DNA of 64,000 nt from CATQHS01 sp965203375 (GTDB lineage: Bacteria; Actinomycetota; Acidimicrobiia; Acidimicrobiales; Aldehydirespiratoraceae): positions 806,001-870,000 of the forward strand of contig OZ241886.1 in assembly GCA_965203375.1 (NCBI GenBank), given 5' to 3'. Under the pieces are notes generated by a model. That model had not been told where the DNA came from and did no database searches. It saw only the letters and a program-made list of their open reading frames with translations. Positions 8,216 to 16,431 of the stretch are shown here, in pieces; the first letter of the stretch is position 1; the number at the start of each line of letters is the position of its first letter. The position numbers and the translations under genes were made by a program.

Positions 8216-9019
8216 ATGAGACGGTTCGACATCTCGCCCCGCCGAGCCTTCGGCCAGAACTTCGTGATCGACCCCAACACGGTCCGGCGGATGGCCCGGC
8301 TCAGCGGCGCCGGGCCCGGCGACCGCGTGATCGAGGTCGGGGCCGGACTGGGCTCGCTCACCCTGGCCCTGGCCGAGACCGGCGCCTCGGTCAAGGCGGT
8401 GGAGGCCGACCGCGGCCTTCTGCCCGCCCTGCGCTGCGCCGTGGCCGAATCCGGCCTCGGGCCGCCGGGCGTCGAGGTGGTGGAGGGCGACGCCCGCACC
8501 CTGGACTGGGACGCGGCCCTGGCCGGGGCCGACCGGTGGCTCATGGTCTCCAACCTGCCCTACAACCTGGCCGTGCCCTTGGTGCTGGACCTGCTGCGCG
8601 GCGCCGAGGCCGTCGCCGCCATGGTGGTGATGGTGCAGAGGGAGGCGGGGGAGAGGCTGGCGGCCCCTCCCGGCCATCGGAGCCGGGGCATACCCAGCGT
8701 GCTGGTTGAGTCGCACGGGTCGGCCCGGGTGGTGGCCGCCGTCCCGGCGTCGGTGTTCCACCCCCGGCCCAAGGTCGAGTCGGTGATCGTCCGGGTGGAC
8801 CGGGGCGGGCCGGGCCTGGCCGCCAGCCGGCGGGAGCGCTTCGAGCGGATCGTGCGGGCCGGCTTCGGCCGGCGGCGCCAGATGCTGCGCCGGTCGCTGG
8901 CCGGCGCCGTCGCCCCCGCCGTCTTCGACCGGGCCGGGGTCGACCCGACCGACCGCCCCGAGACGCTGACCCTCGAACAGTGGCTGCGCCTGGCCGCCGA
9001 GCCGCCCGAGCCAGACTGA
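8216..9019 (+). CDS. rsmA: 16S rRNA (adenine(1518)-N(6)/adenine(1519)-N(6))-dimethyltransferase
   Basis: KsgA/RsmA dimethylates A1518 and A1519 near the 3' end of 16S rRNA. Visible motifs are RRAFGQNFVID at the N-terminus, the SAM-binding VIEVGAGLGSLT, the catalytic SNLPYNLAVPL (NLPY), and VFHPRPKVESVIV. I annotate ATG 8216 as the first conventional start. Family alignments normally include about ten more residues, and the in-frame sequence THSPSALRALMRR upstream matches them. A CTG at 8183, overlapping the rpf stop and preceded by GGAAGG, could therefore be the real start, as could TTG 8213. Confidence 0.93.
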   Translation: MRRFDISPRRAFGQNFVIDPNTVRRMARLSGAGPGDRVIEVGAGLGSLTLALAETGASVKAVEADRGLLPALRCAVAESGLGPPGVEVVEGDARTLDWDAALAGADRWLMVSNLPYNLAVPLVLDLLRGAEAVAAMVVMVQREAGERLAAPPGHRSRGIPSVLVESHGSARVVAAVPASVFHPRPKVESVIVRVDRGGPGLAASRRERFERIVRAGFGRRRQMLRRSLAGAVAPAVFDRAGVDPTDRPETLTLEQWLRLAAEPPEPD

Positions 9020-9023
9020 CGGC

Positions 9024-9121
9024 ATGGTCTCGGCGGACCGACCCCCGGCCGGCGAAGCGCTTACGGCGGACCGAGCGGGCGGCACGGCGTGACTTCGGCG
9101 GACCGCCCCCCGGCTGGCGAA
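9024..9121 (+). repeat. Minicistron duplicating the ispE start
   Basis: ATG 9024 opens a 22-codon ORF reading MVSADRPPAGEALTADRAGG and ending TA, with its TGA (9090-9092) overlapping the ispE GTG (9089). IspE begins MTSADRPPAGEVV, so residues 3-11 are identical. The unit offset is 65 bp. The ORF begins 5 bp after the rsmA stop, so it bridges rsmA and ispE translationally. Confidence 0.85.
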
Positions 9122-9841
9122 GTGGTCTCGGTTTTCGCCCCGGCCAAGCTGACTTTGTCGCTGCGGATCGTGGGCGTGCGCCCCGACGGCTACCACGAGA
9201 TCGACGCTGAGATGGTCACCCTCGACTTCGGCGACCGGCTCGACATCGAGCCCGGCCGGTCCGGGGTGGAGATGATCGACCGCACCGGCCGCCGCGGGCC
9301 CGACCCGGGCTGGGACGAGGACAATCTCGTGCGCAAGGCCCTGGCCCTGGCCCGGCGCACCGCCCGGGTCACCGTCGCCAAGGCCGTCCCGGCCGGCGCC
9401 GGGCTGGGCGGAGGCTCCGCCGACGCGGCCGCCGTCCTGCGCTGGGCCGGCTTCGACGACGTCGAGGCGGCGGCGTCGATCGGCGCCGACGTCGGGTTCT
9501 GCCTGGTCGGCGGGCGGGCCCGGGTGCGCGGCATCGGCGAGATCGTCGACCCGCGGCCCCTCGTGCCGGAGCGCTACACCCTGCTGATCCCCCCCGTGGC
9601 CTGTTCCACCCCGGCCGTGTACGCGGCCTGGGACGAGCTGGGCGGCCCGGTCGGCCCCAACGGCAACGACTTGGAGCCCGCCGCCCTGGCCGTCGTCCCC
9701 GAGCTGGTCCGCTGGCGGGACGAGCTCGCCGACGCCACCGGGCAAACCCCCCGGCTTGCCGGCAGCGGCGGAACCTGGTTCGTCCCCGGCGCCCACCCCG
9801 GCCCCGGCCTCCTGGTGGCATCGACGTTCCCGGCCCAGTGA
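9089..9841 (+). CDS. ispE: 4-diphosphocytidyl-2-C-methyl-D-erythritol kinase
   Basis: GHMP kinase phosphorylating CDP-methylerythritol in the non-mevalonate isoprenoid pathway. 250 residues, somewhat short for the family (about 280-300). Motifs: APAKLTLSLRIVGVRPDGYHEIDAEM at the N-terminus, the ATP-binding glycine loop VPAGAGLGGGSADAAAVLRW, and DVGFCLVGGRARVRGIGE. The C-terminal GSGGTWF is the reduced third GHMP motif. Start GTG 9089 overlaps the preceding minicistron stop. Confidence 0.93.
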   Translation: MTSADRPPAGEVVSVFAPAKLTLSLRIVGVRPDGYHEIDAEMVTLDFGDRLDIEPGRSGVEMIDRTGRRGPDPGWDEDNLVRKALALARRTARVTVAKAVPAGAGLGGGSADAAAVLRWAGFDDVEAAASIGADVGFCLVGGRARVRGIGEIVDPRPLVPERYTLLIPPVACSTPAVYAAWDELGGPVGPNGNDLEPAALAVVPELVRWRDELADATGQTPRLAGSGGTWFVPGAHPGPGLLVASTFPAQ

Positions 9842-9999
9842 CCGCACGGGTTCGGTAGCACCTCCCGCCTGGTGAGCGCCCCCGACTCGTCGTCGCGCTG
9901 TCCCAGGACTCTCCCGGCTCGGTGACCACCTCGTCCCGGTGACCGCACGCGCCCGGTCCGACGGGCCGCGGGCGGGGTTGTCCGGCGAGAGCGGGAGGG
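9842..9999. other. Intergenic region with dispersed GTGACC repeats
   Basis: 158 bp between ispE and the convergent bS22 gene. The ispE end sequence (GTGACCGCACG) recurs about 100 bp downstream near 9940, with weaker copies between. I see no ORF or convincing terminator hairpin. Confidence 0.4.
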
Positions 10000-10092
10000 C
10001 TACTTGCGGCGCTGATGGCGGGTGCGGCGCAGCATCTTCTTGTGCTTCTTCTTGCGCATCCGCTTGCGGCGCTTCTTGATCAGCGATCCCAC
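10000..10092 (-). CDS. Small ribosomal protein bS22 (AURKAIP1/COX24-type)
   Basis: A 30-codon ORF, GTG at 10092-10090 to TAG at 10002-10000. The peptide MGSLIKKRRKRMRKKKHKK continues MLRRTRHQRRK. It closely matches the tiny basic protein known from mycobacterial 30S structures as bS22 (N-terminus MGSVIKKRRKRM by memory), usually missed by gene finders. 17 of its 30 residues are Lys or Arg. No Shine-Dalgarno is visible, and TAGGGT lies 9 nt upstream on the minus strand, so the mRNA may be leaderless or nearly so. It lies between the convergent ispE end and the divergent tRNA-Gln. Confidence 0.82.
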   Translation of the reverse strand: MGSLIKKRRKRMRKKKHKKMLRRTRHQRRK

Positions 10093-10189
10093 GAGGGGTG
10101 AACCCTAGCGGGGCGGCGCCCGATCGGGCGCGCCGGGGCCGCCCGGCCCGCTAGCGTGACCGTCGGCCCCCCGAGCCCCGGAGGGCCGT

Positions 10190-10262
10190 TGGCCGGTAGT
10201 TCAACAGGTAGAACGTCGGACTTTGACTCCGGATGTTGCAGGTTCGAGCCCTGCCCGGCCAG
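10190..10262 (+). tRNA. tRNA-Gln (anticodon TTG)
   Basis: Cloverleaf with acceptor TGGCCGG/CCGGCCA, D arm, anticodon loop CTTTGAC (TTG at positions 34-36), T loop TTCGAGC and discriminator G. It shares its anticodon with a very different tRNA-Gln in the array at 62166. Confidence 0.92.
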
Positions 10263-10303
10263 CCCGCTTCGACCCTCCCGCCCGGGTTTGGCAACATGAG
10301 ACC

Positions 10304-10398
10304 ATGAAGCTGCAGACCCACAAAGAGCTGGTCTCTGCCGACGCCGCCATGCGGGGCGGGGCGACGTGAGCATGAAGCTGCAGACCCACAAAGAGCTG
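10304..10398 (+). repeat. Perfect 27-bp duplication of the prs start, forming a minicistron
   Basis: The 27 bases at 10304-10330 recur exactly at 10372-10398, 68 bp apart. The first copy opens a 21-codon ORF (MKLQTHKELVSADAAMRGGA then T) whose TGA (10367-10369) overlaps the GTG at 10366 of prs. The first nine residues equal those of Prs counted from its internal ATG 10372. A second in-phase ATG-AGA-CCA-TGA (10296-10307) overlaps the minicistron start as well. Confidence 0.9.
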
Positions 10399-11355
10399 CA
10401 CGTGGTGGCCGGCCGGGCCAGCGAGGACCTGGCCCTCGCCATCTGCGAGGAGCTGGGGGTGAAGCTGGGCACGGCCGGCATTGACGAGTTCGCCAACGGC
10501 GAGATCCACGTCCGCTACGGCGAGTCGATCCGGGGCTTCGACGTGTTCATCATCCAGACCCACGCCGAGCTGGAGTCCATGTCCATCAACGACGTGATCA
10601 TGGAGCAGCTCATCATGGTGGACGCGGCCAAGCGGGCCTCGGCCAAGCGCATCACGGTGGTGGCCCCGTTCTACGGCTACGCCCGCCAGGACCGCAAGGC
10701 CTCGGGCCGGGAGCCCATCTCGGCCCGGCTCCTGGCCGACCTGTTCACCGCGGCCGGGGCCAAGCGGCTGGTGTCGGTGGACCTGCACTCGGGCCAGATC
10801 CAGGGATTCTTCGACGGCCCCGTCGACCATCTCACCGCCATGCCCGTGCTGGTGGACCACCTGCGGACCCTGGGCGAGGAGGACCTGGTGATCGTGTCGC
10901 CCGACGCGGGCCGGGTCCAGGTGGCCGAGCGCTACACCAACGTCCTGCACGCCGACCTGGCCATCGTCCACAAGCGCCGGGCCAAGGACGAGAAGAACCT
11001 GGTGGAGGCCAAGGAGATCGTCGGCGAGGTGGCCGGCCGCACCTGCGTGCTGGTCGACGACATGATCGACACCGGCGGCACCATCGTGGCCGCGGCCGAC
11101 CTGCTGGCGGCCAGCGGCGCCCGCCGGGTGATCGCGGCCACCACCCACGGCGTGTTCTCCGGCTCGGCCGTGGACCGGCTGAGGGACTCGGTCATCGAGT
11201 CGGTGGTGTGTACCGACACCATGCCGCTGCCCCCCCACAAGCAGTTCGACAAGCTGCATGTGGTGTCGGTGGCCTCCATCGTGGCCCGGGCCATCTCCGC
11301 GGTGTTCGAGGACACTTCGGTCAGCGAGATCTTCGGCGGCAACAACCTGGCCTGA
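10366..11355 (+). CDS. prs: Ribose-phosphate pyrophosphokinase
   Basis: Makes PRPP from ribose 5-phosphate and ATP for nucleotide, His and Trp synthesis. 329 residues if GTG 10366 is used, 327 from ATG 10372. The N-terminal FANGEIHVRYGESIRG, RQDRKASGREPISARL, VDLHSGQIQGFFDGPVDHL, and the PRPP loop VLVDDMIDTGGT are all present. ATG 10372 begins the segment duplicated upstream, while GTG 10366 gives the GTGA overlap, so the start is ambiguous by two codons. glmU, usually adjacent in Actinobacteria, is absent. Confidence 0.95.
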   Translation: MSMKLQTHKELHVVAGRASEDLALAICEELGVKLGTAGIDEFANGEIHVRYGESIRGFDVFIIQTHAELESMSINDVIMEQLIMVDAAKRASAKRITVVAPFYGYARQDRKASGREPISARLLADLFTAAGAKRLVSVDLHSGQIQGFFDGPVDHLTAMPVLVDHLRTLGEEDLVIVSPDAGRVQVAERYTNVLHADLAIVHKRRAKDEKNLVEAKEIVGEVAGRTCVLVDDMIDTGGTIVAAADLLAASGARRVIAATTHGVFSGSAVDRLRDSVIESVVCTDTMPLPPHKQFDKLHVVSVASIVARAISAVFEDTSVSEIFGGNNLA

Positions 11356-11431
11356 CCGCCGCCCGGCCCTGACTGCCTTCAAACGCCGCGGCCCCGCCGG
11401 ACCCGGACGCGGCGGCGGTATCCTGGCCGCC

Positions 11432-12106
11432 ATGGTGGGCGTGGCCATGATCGCCGAGACCGGGCGCGAGCCCGGAACCCGTCCCAGCCGGCGGCTCCGG
11501 CGCTCCGGGCGGGTCCCCGCGGTGATGTACGGCAAGGGCGCCGATCCGCTCACCATGTCGGTGGACCAGGCCGACCTGCGGGCCGCGCTGTCCACCGAGG
11601 CCGGGGCGAACGCCCTCATCACCCTGGAGGTGGCCGGCGCCAAGCAGCTCTCGATCATCAAGGACCTGCAGCGCCACCCGGTGCGCCGGGAGATACTCCA
11701 CGTCGACTTCCTGCGCATCGACCCCGACGACGAGGTGGACGTGGAGGTGCCGCTGGTGCTCACCGGCGAGGCCAAGAAGGTCACCCAGGCCAGCGGCATG
11801 GTCGATCAGATCATCCACCGGCTGCCGCTGCGGGCCAAGCCCGCCGACATCCCGGTCGAGGTCGTGGCAGACATCAGCGACCTTGAAGTCGGAAGCTCGC
11901 TGCGGGTGGGCGACATCGTCCTCCCCGACGGCGTGGCCCCGGCCGGCGATCCCGAGGCGACCTTCGCCGTGGGCCTCATCACCCGCTCCACCAAGGAGTA
12001 CCTGCGCCAGCTCGCCGAGGCCGAAGCCGAGGAGGCCGAGCTGGGCGAAGCCGAGGCCGAGGGCGGCGGCGAAGAGGCCGCCCCGGGCGACGCCGACGAG
12101 TCCTGA
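11432..12106 (+). CDS. rplY: 50S ribosomal protein L25/general stress protein Ctc
   Basis: 224-residue long-form bL25 that binds 5S rRNA. The N-terminal domain has RRSGRVPAVMYGKGADPL, followed by ALITLEVAGAKQLSIIKDLQRHPVRREILHVDFLRI. A second TL5/CTC-type beta domain covers residues about 95-190. The C-terminus is a Glu/Ala-rich acidic tail (EAEAEEAELGEAEAEGGGEE) typical of actinobacterial members. Start ATG 11432 was chosen because homology begins soon after. It is in the conserved prs-rplY-pth order. Confidence 0.93.
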   Translation: MVGVAMIAETGREPGTRPSRRLRRSGRVPAVMYGKGADPLTMSVDQADLRAALSTEAGANALITLEVAGAKQLSIIKDLQRHPVRREILHVDFLRIDPDDEVDVEVPLVLTGEAKKVTQASGMVDQIIHRLPLRAKPADIPVEVVADISDLEVGSSLRVGDIVLPDGVAPAGDPEATFAVGLITRSTKEYLRQLAEAEAEEAELGEAEAEGGGEEAAPGDADES

Positions 12107-12130
12107 GTTCCGCCGCCTCGGGCTGTCGGC

Positions 12131-12742
12131 ATGGCGATGAGGCGCCGGGCCCCCCGGCGGGGCGCGGCCGCCAACCTGCTGGTGGTGGGGCTGGGCAATC
12201 CCGGCGCCGAGTACGCCGCCACCCGCCACAACGTGGGCCAGCAGACGGCGGAGGAGCTGGTGCGCCGCCACGGCGGGAAGCTGCGCCGGGCCCGGGCCCA
12301 GCACGCGCTGACGGCCGAGCTGACGGTGGCCGGCCGGCGGCTGGCGGTGGCCGTGCCGACCACCTACATGAACGAGTCGGGCCGGGCCGTCGGCCCGCTG
12401 GTGCGCCGCCACGGGATCGCCGACCTCGGCCGCCTGGTGGTGGTCCACGACGAGCTCGACCTCCCGGCGGGGAGACTGCGGGTCAAGACCGGGGGAGGAC
12501 TGGCCGGCCACAACGGGCTGAAGTCGATCCGGGCCCACCTCCGCTCCGACGCCTTCACCCGGGTGCGGATCGGGATCGGGCGGCCCGACGAGACCCCCAA
12601 GGGCGGCTCCTACGTCTTGGCCCGGCCGGGCCGGGCCGAGCGGGCCGAGCTGGAGGCCGCCGTGTCCCGGGCCGCCGACGCGGTGGAGCACTGCCTCAGC
12701 CACAGCGTCGCCGAGGCCATGAACCGCTTCAACGCGGCCTGA
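12131..12742 (+). CDS. pth: Peptidyl-tRNA hydrolase
   Basis: Releases peptide from peptidyl-tRNA dropped by ribosomes. 203 residues. Catalytic and substrate motifs: LVVGLGNPGAEYAATRHNVGQ with the catalytic His, TYMNESGRAVGPL, VVHDELDLPAGRLRVKTGGGLAGHNGLKSI with the conserved Asp, and RVRIGIGRP. An extra basic N-terminus (MAMRRRAPRRGAAAN) may mean that a downstream start is used. The gap to mfd is filled by the minicistron ladder. Confidence 0.95.
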   Translation: MAMRRRAPRRGAAANLLVVGLGNPGAEYAATRHNVGQQTAEELVRRHGGKLRRARAQHALTAELTVAGRRLAVAVPTTYMNESGRAVGPLVRRHGIADLGRLVVVHDELDLPAGRLRVKTGGGLAGHNGLKSIRAHLRSDAFTRVRIGIGRPDETPKGGSYVLARPGRAERAELEAAVSRAADAVEHCLSHSVAEAMNRFNAA

Positions 12743-12756
12743 ACCCCCGCCGAGCC

Positions 12757-12870
12757 GTGAGCGTCGCCGGCCTGAGCTCTGCCGGGCCGTGAGCGTCGCC
12801 GACCTGAACCCGACCGCGCCGTGAGCGTCACCGGCCTGAGCCCCGCCGGGCCGTGAGCGTCACCGACCTG
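12757..12870 (+). repeat. Four-step 32-bp tandem repeat: three minicistrons then the mfd start
   Basis: GTGAGCGTC occurs at 12757, 12789, 12821 and 12853, exactly 32 bp apart. The first three each open an 11-residue ORF: MSVAGLSSAGP, MSVADLNPTAP and MSVTGLSPAGP. Each stops at a TGA that overlaps the next GTG (GTGA). The fourth is the start of Mfd (MSVTDLRGLLP). Each step shifts frame by one, so every step needs its own reinitiation. Copies differ by several bases, so this is not an assembly stutter. Confidence 0.93.
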
Positions 12871-15800
12871 CGGGGCCTGCTGCCCGCGCTGGCGGCCGAG
12901 CCCGCGCTGGCCTGGATGCTGGGCCGCCGGGAGGCGGCGCTGGCCGTGCCCGAGGCGGCCCGGGCCCCGGCCCTGGCCGGGCTGAGCGCGGCCTCGGACC
13001 GCCGCCCCATCCTGGCGGTCGTCCCCACCCGCACCGAGGCCGAGCGGCTCGAGGCCGACTTGGCCGCCATCCTGGGCCCCGGTGAGGCGGAGCTGTTCCC
13101 GGCCTGGGAGACGCTGCCCCTGGAGCGGGTCAGCCCCACCACCGAGACCATGGGCCGGCGCCTGCGGGTCCTGCACCGGCTCGGCCCGGCCGGCTCGGCC
13201 CCGGCGGTGGTGGTGGCCCCGGCCCGGGCCCTCACCCAGGGCGTGGACCCCTCCGCCGCCGCCGGTCCCATCGTCGTGGGCCGGGGAGACGTGATCGACT
13301 CCGTCGAGCTGGTCGAGCGGCTCGCCGCCTTCGGCTACCGGCGCGAGCACCAGGTCGAGAGCCGGGGGGAGGTGTCAGTGCGGGGCTCGATCGTCGACGT
13401 GTACCCGTCCACCGCCGCCGCCCCGGTGCGGATCGACTTCTGGGGCGACGAGGTGGACCGGATCGCCGAGTTCTCCGTGGGCGACCAGCGCTCGACCGCG
13501 GCGGCCGAGCGGGTCGAGATATACCCGTGCCGGGAACTGCGCCCCGGACCTGAGGCCCGGGCCCGGGCCGCCCGCCTGGCCGCGGCCGAGCCCTGGGGCC
13601 GCGAGCAGTGGGACCGGCTGGAGGCCGGCGAGCTCTTCGACGGCATGGAGTCGTGGTGGCCATGGCTGACCGATGAGCCCGCGGTGCTCACCGAATTGGT
13701 GCCGCCCGACGGCGCGGTGGTGATGGTCGAGCCCGGCCGCATCCGGGACCGGGCCGCGGAGATACTCACCGAGGAAGAGGACCTGGTCGCCACCCTGGCC
13801 CGGACCTGGGGTGCCGACGGGGCCCGGATGCCCCGGCTGAACGCGGGCTTCGACCGGCTGCTGGCCCAAGTCCGGGCCCCGGTCTGGACGGTGCGGTCGG
13901 CGCCCGACTCGCCCGGCGCCCCCGCGGTGGCCGCCTCGGCCTGGCCGTCGGCCGCGGCCGCCGGCCTCGAGGACCGGGCCGAGCGGGTGCGGGGGCTGCT
14001 GGCCGACGGCTACCGGGTGGTGCTGTGCGCCGACCGGCCCCAGGCTGCGGCCCGGCTGGCCGACCTCATGGCCGCCCACGGCGTGCAGCTCCGCCCCGCG
14101 GCCGCCGGCGCCGACCTGGACCGGCCCGGAGGCCACGTGGCCGCCGCCCCCATCGGCGCCGGGGTCGTCCTGGACGGGTCCCGGGTGGCCATCCTGGCCG
14201 AGAGCGACGTCACCGGCCGCCGCCGCCCCCACCGCCGCCCCCGGACCCGGTCCCGCGACCTCCAGCGCTTCTTCGACGGCCTGACCGCCGGGGCCTACGT
14301 GGTCCACGCCCACCACGGGATCGCCCGGTTCGGCGGGATGGTGAAGCGCCGCATCGCCGAGCGCGAGCGCGACTACCTGCTGCTAGAGTACCGGGGCGGC
14401 AAGCTGTACGTGCCGTCGGACCAGATCGACTCGGTCCGGCTCTACACCGGCGGCGACACCCCGACGGTGTCGCGCATGGGCGGCTCGGACTGGGCCGCGG
14501 CCAAGGCCCGGGTCCGCAGCGCCGTGCAGGAGATCGCCCAGGAGCTGGTGGAGCTGTACCGCCGCCGGATCACCGCCCCCGGCCACCCCTTCGCCCCCGA
14601 CACCCCCTGGCAGCGCGAACTGGAGGACGCCTTCGAATACCAGGAGACCCGCGACCAGCTCAAGGCCATCGCCGAGGTGAAACAGGACATGGAGCGGGAT
14701 GCGCCCATGGACCGGCTGGTGGTGGGCGACGTGGGCTTCGGCAAGACCGAGATCGCGGTGCGGGCCGCGTTCAAGGCCATCCAGGACGGCCGCCAGGCCG
14801 CGGTGCTGGTGCCCACCACCCTGCTGGCCGCCCAGCACCTGCAGACCTTCCGGGAGCGCTACGGGGCCCACCCGGTGAGGGTGGAGATGCTGAGCCGCTT
14901 CCTCACCGGGGCCCAGGCCCGGGCGGTGACGGCCGGGCTGGCCTCCGGGGAGGTCGATCTGGTCATCGGCACCCACCGGCTGCTGTCGGCCGACGTGAAG
15001 TTCAAGCGCCTGGGGCTGCTGGTGGTGGACGAGGAGCAGCGCTTCGGGGTCCAGCACAAGGAGGCGATCAAGGCCATCAGCGCGGCGGTGGACGTGCTCA
15101 CCCTCACGGCCACGCCCATACCCAGGACCCTGGAGATGAGCCTCACCGGCATCCGGGACATGTCGGTGCTCAACACCCCGCCCGCCGACCGCCAGCCCAT
15201 CCTGACCTACGTCGGCGAGCAGGCCGAGCGGCCGGTGGCCGAGGCCGTCCGGCGGGAGCTGCTGCGGGAGGGTCAGGTCTTCTACGTCCACAACCGGGTG
15301 ATGGACATAGAGCACGTCGCCGACCGGCTTCGGGCCCTGGTGCCCGAGGCCCGGGTGGCGGTGGCCCACGGCCAGATGGACGAGGGCACCCTGGAGAGGG
15401 TGGTGCTGGACTTCTGGGAGCGGGCCTACGACGTGCTGGTGTGTACCACCATCATCGAGTCCGGCATCGACATGCCCACCGTCAACACCCTGGTGGTGGA
15501 CCGGGCCGACAAGCTGGGGCTGGGCCAGCTCCACCAGATCCGGGGCCGGGTGGGCCGGGCCGACCAGCGGGCCTACGCCTACCTGCTGCACCCCGCCGAC
15601 CGGCCCCTCACCGAGGAGGCCCACGAGCGACTCAAGACCATCGGCGAGGCCACCGAACTGGGGTCGGGCTACCGCATCGCCATGCGCGATCTCGAGATAA
15701 GGGGCGCGGGCAACCTGCTGGGCGAGGCCCAGACCGGCCACATCGCCGCGGTCGGCTACGACCTGTACTGCCAGATGGTCACCGAGGCGGTGGCCGAGCT

Positions 15801-16419
15801 GAAGGGCGAGGCCGGCGCCGAGGCGGCCGACGTGACCATCGAGCTGCCCGTGGACGCCCACCTGCCCGCCGACTACGTGTCCGAGCAGGTGTCCCGGCTG
15901 GAGGCCTACCGGCGGCTGGCCTCCGCCGCCGACCGGGCCGAGCTCGACGACGTGCGGGCCGAGTGGGTGGACCGGTTCGGCCCGGTCCCCGAGCCGGCCG
16001 AGGCCCTGCTGGGGGTGGGCCGGGTCCGGGTCGAGTGCCTGCGGGCCGGGATCGCCGAGGTGTCCGCCGTCCGCCGTCCGGGGTTCGGCGCCGGCGGCGA
16101 GCACGCGGTGCGGATGGCCCCGGTGCGCCTGCCGGCCAGCCGCCAAGTCCGGCTCCAGCGCCTCTACGGGGGCCGGGCCGGCCGGGGCCGCTCCAGCGCC
16201 GTCTACAAGGAGGCCGGGGCCGAACTGCACGTCGTTCTGCGCGACGCCGACGGCCCCCTGATCGATCAGATCGCGACCCTGATCGACGAGATCGTCGCCG
16301 ACGATCCGCCCCCCGCCGACGATCCGGTCCCCGCTGCCGATCCGGTCCCCGTCGACGGCCCGCCCTCCCGCCGACGGCCCGCTCCCCGCCGCCGACCAGC
16401 CGCCGACCGGGGCCGATAA
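12853..16419 (+). CDS. mfd: Transcription-repair coupling factor Mfd
   Basis: DNA translocase that removes stalled RNA polymerase and recruits UvrA for nucleotide excision repair. 1188 residues. The UvrB-like N-terminal module is followed by the RNA-polymerase-interacting domain (about residues 470-540, GAYVVHAHHGIARFGGM, LLLEYRGGKLYVPSDQI). The helicase core carries VVGDVGFGKTEIAVRAAF (Walker A), VVDEEQRFGVQHKE (DEEQ) and LTATPIPRTLEMSL. The last 40 residues are a repetitive Asp-Pro then Arg-Pro tail (ADDPPPADDPVPAADPVPVD) encoded by short tandem repeats. Confidence 0.96.
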   Translation: MSVTDLRGLLPALAAEPALAWMLGRREAALAVPEAARAPALAGLSAASDRRPILAVVPTRTEAERLEADLAAILGPGEAELFPAWETLPLERVSPTTETMGRRLRVLHRLGPAGSAPAVVVAPARALTQGVDPSAAAGPIVVGRGDVIDSVELVERLAAFGYRREHQVESRGEVSVRGSIVDVYPSTAAAPVRIDFWGDEVDRIAEFSVGDQRSTAAAERVEIYPCRELRPGPEARARAARLAAAEPWGREQWDRLEAGELFDGMESWWPWLTDEPAVLTELVPPDGAVVMVEPGRIRDRAAEILTEEEDLVATLARTWGADGARMPRLNAGFDRLLAQVRAPVWTVRSAPDSPGAPAVAASAWPSAAAAGLEDRAERVRGLLADGYRVVLCADRPQAAARLADLMAAHGVQLRPAAAGADLDRPGGHVAAAPIGAGVVLDGSRVAILAESDVTGRRRPHRRPRTRSRDLQRFFDGLTAGAYVVHAHHGIARFGGMVKRRIAERERDYLLLEYRGGKLYVPSDQIDSVRLYTGGDTPTVSRMGGSDWAAAKARVRSAVQEIAQELVELYRRRITAPGHPFAPDTPWQRELEDAFEYQETRDQLKAIAEVKQDMERDAPMDRLVVGDVGFGKTEIAVRAAFKAIQDGRQAAVLVPTTLLAAQHLQTFRERYGAHPVRVEMLSRFLTGAQARAVTAGLASGEVDLVIGTHRLLSADVKFKRLGLLVVDEEQRFGVQHKEAIKAISAAVDVLTLTATPIPRTLEMSLTGIRDMSVLNTPPADRQPILTYVGEQAERPVAEAVRRELLREGQVFYVHNRVMDIEHVADRLRALVPEARVAVAHGQMDEGTLERVVLDFWERAYDVLVCTTIIESGIDMPTVNTLVVDRADKLGLGQLHQIRGRVGRADQRAYAYLLHPADRPLTEEAHERLKTIGEATELGSGYRIAMRDLEIRGAGNLLGEAQTGHIAAVGYDLYCQMVTEAVAELKGEAGAEAADVTIELPVDAHLPADYVSEQVSRLEAYRRLASAADRAELDDVRAEWVDRFGPVPEPAEALLGVGRVRVECLRAGIAEVSAVRRPGFGAGGEHAVRMAPVRLPASRQVRLQRLYGGRAGRGRSSAVYKEAGAELHVVLRDADGPLIDQIATLIDEIVADDPPPADDPVPAADPVPVDGPPSRRRPAPRRRPAADRGR

Positions 16420-16431
16420 AATCCCCGGCTC

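Noticed and set aside
12757..12870. Regular 32-bp repeats considered as a short CRISPR array
   Set aside because: Units abut with no unique spacers, diverge along their length, and encode start peptides. No cas genes are in the window.
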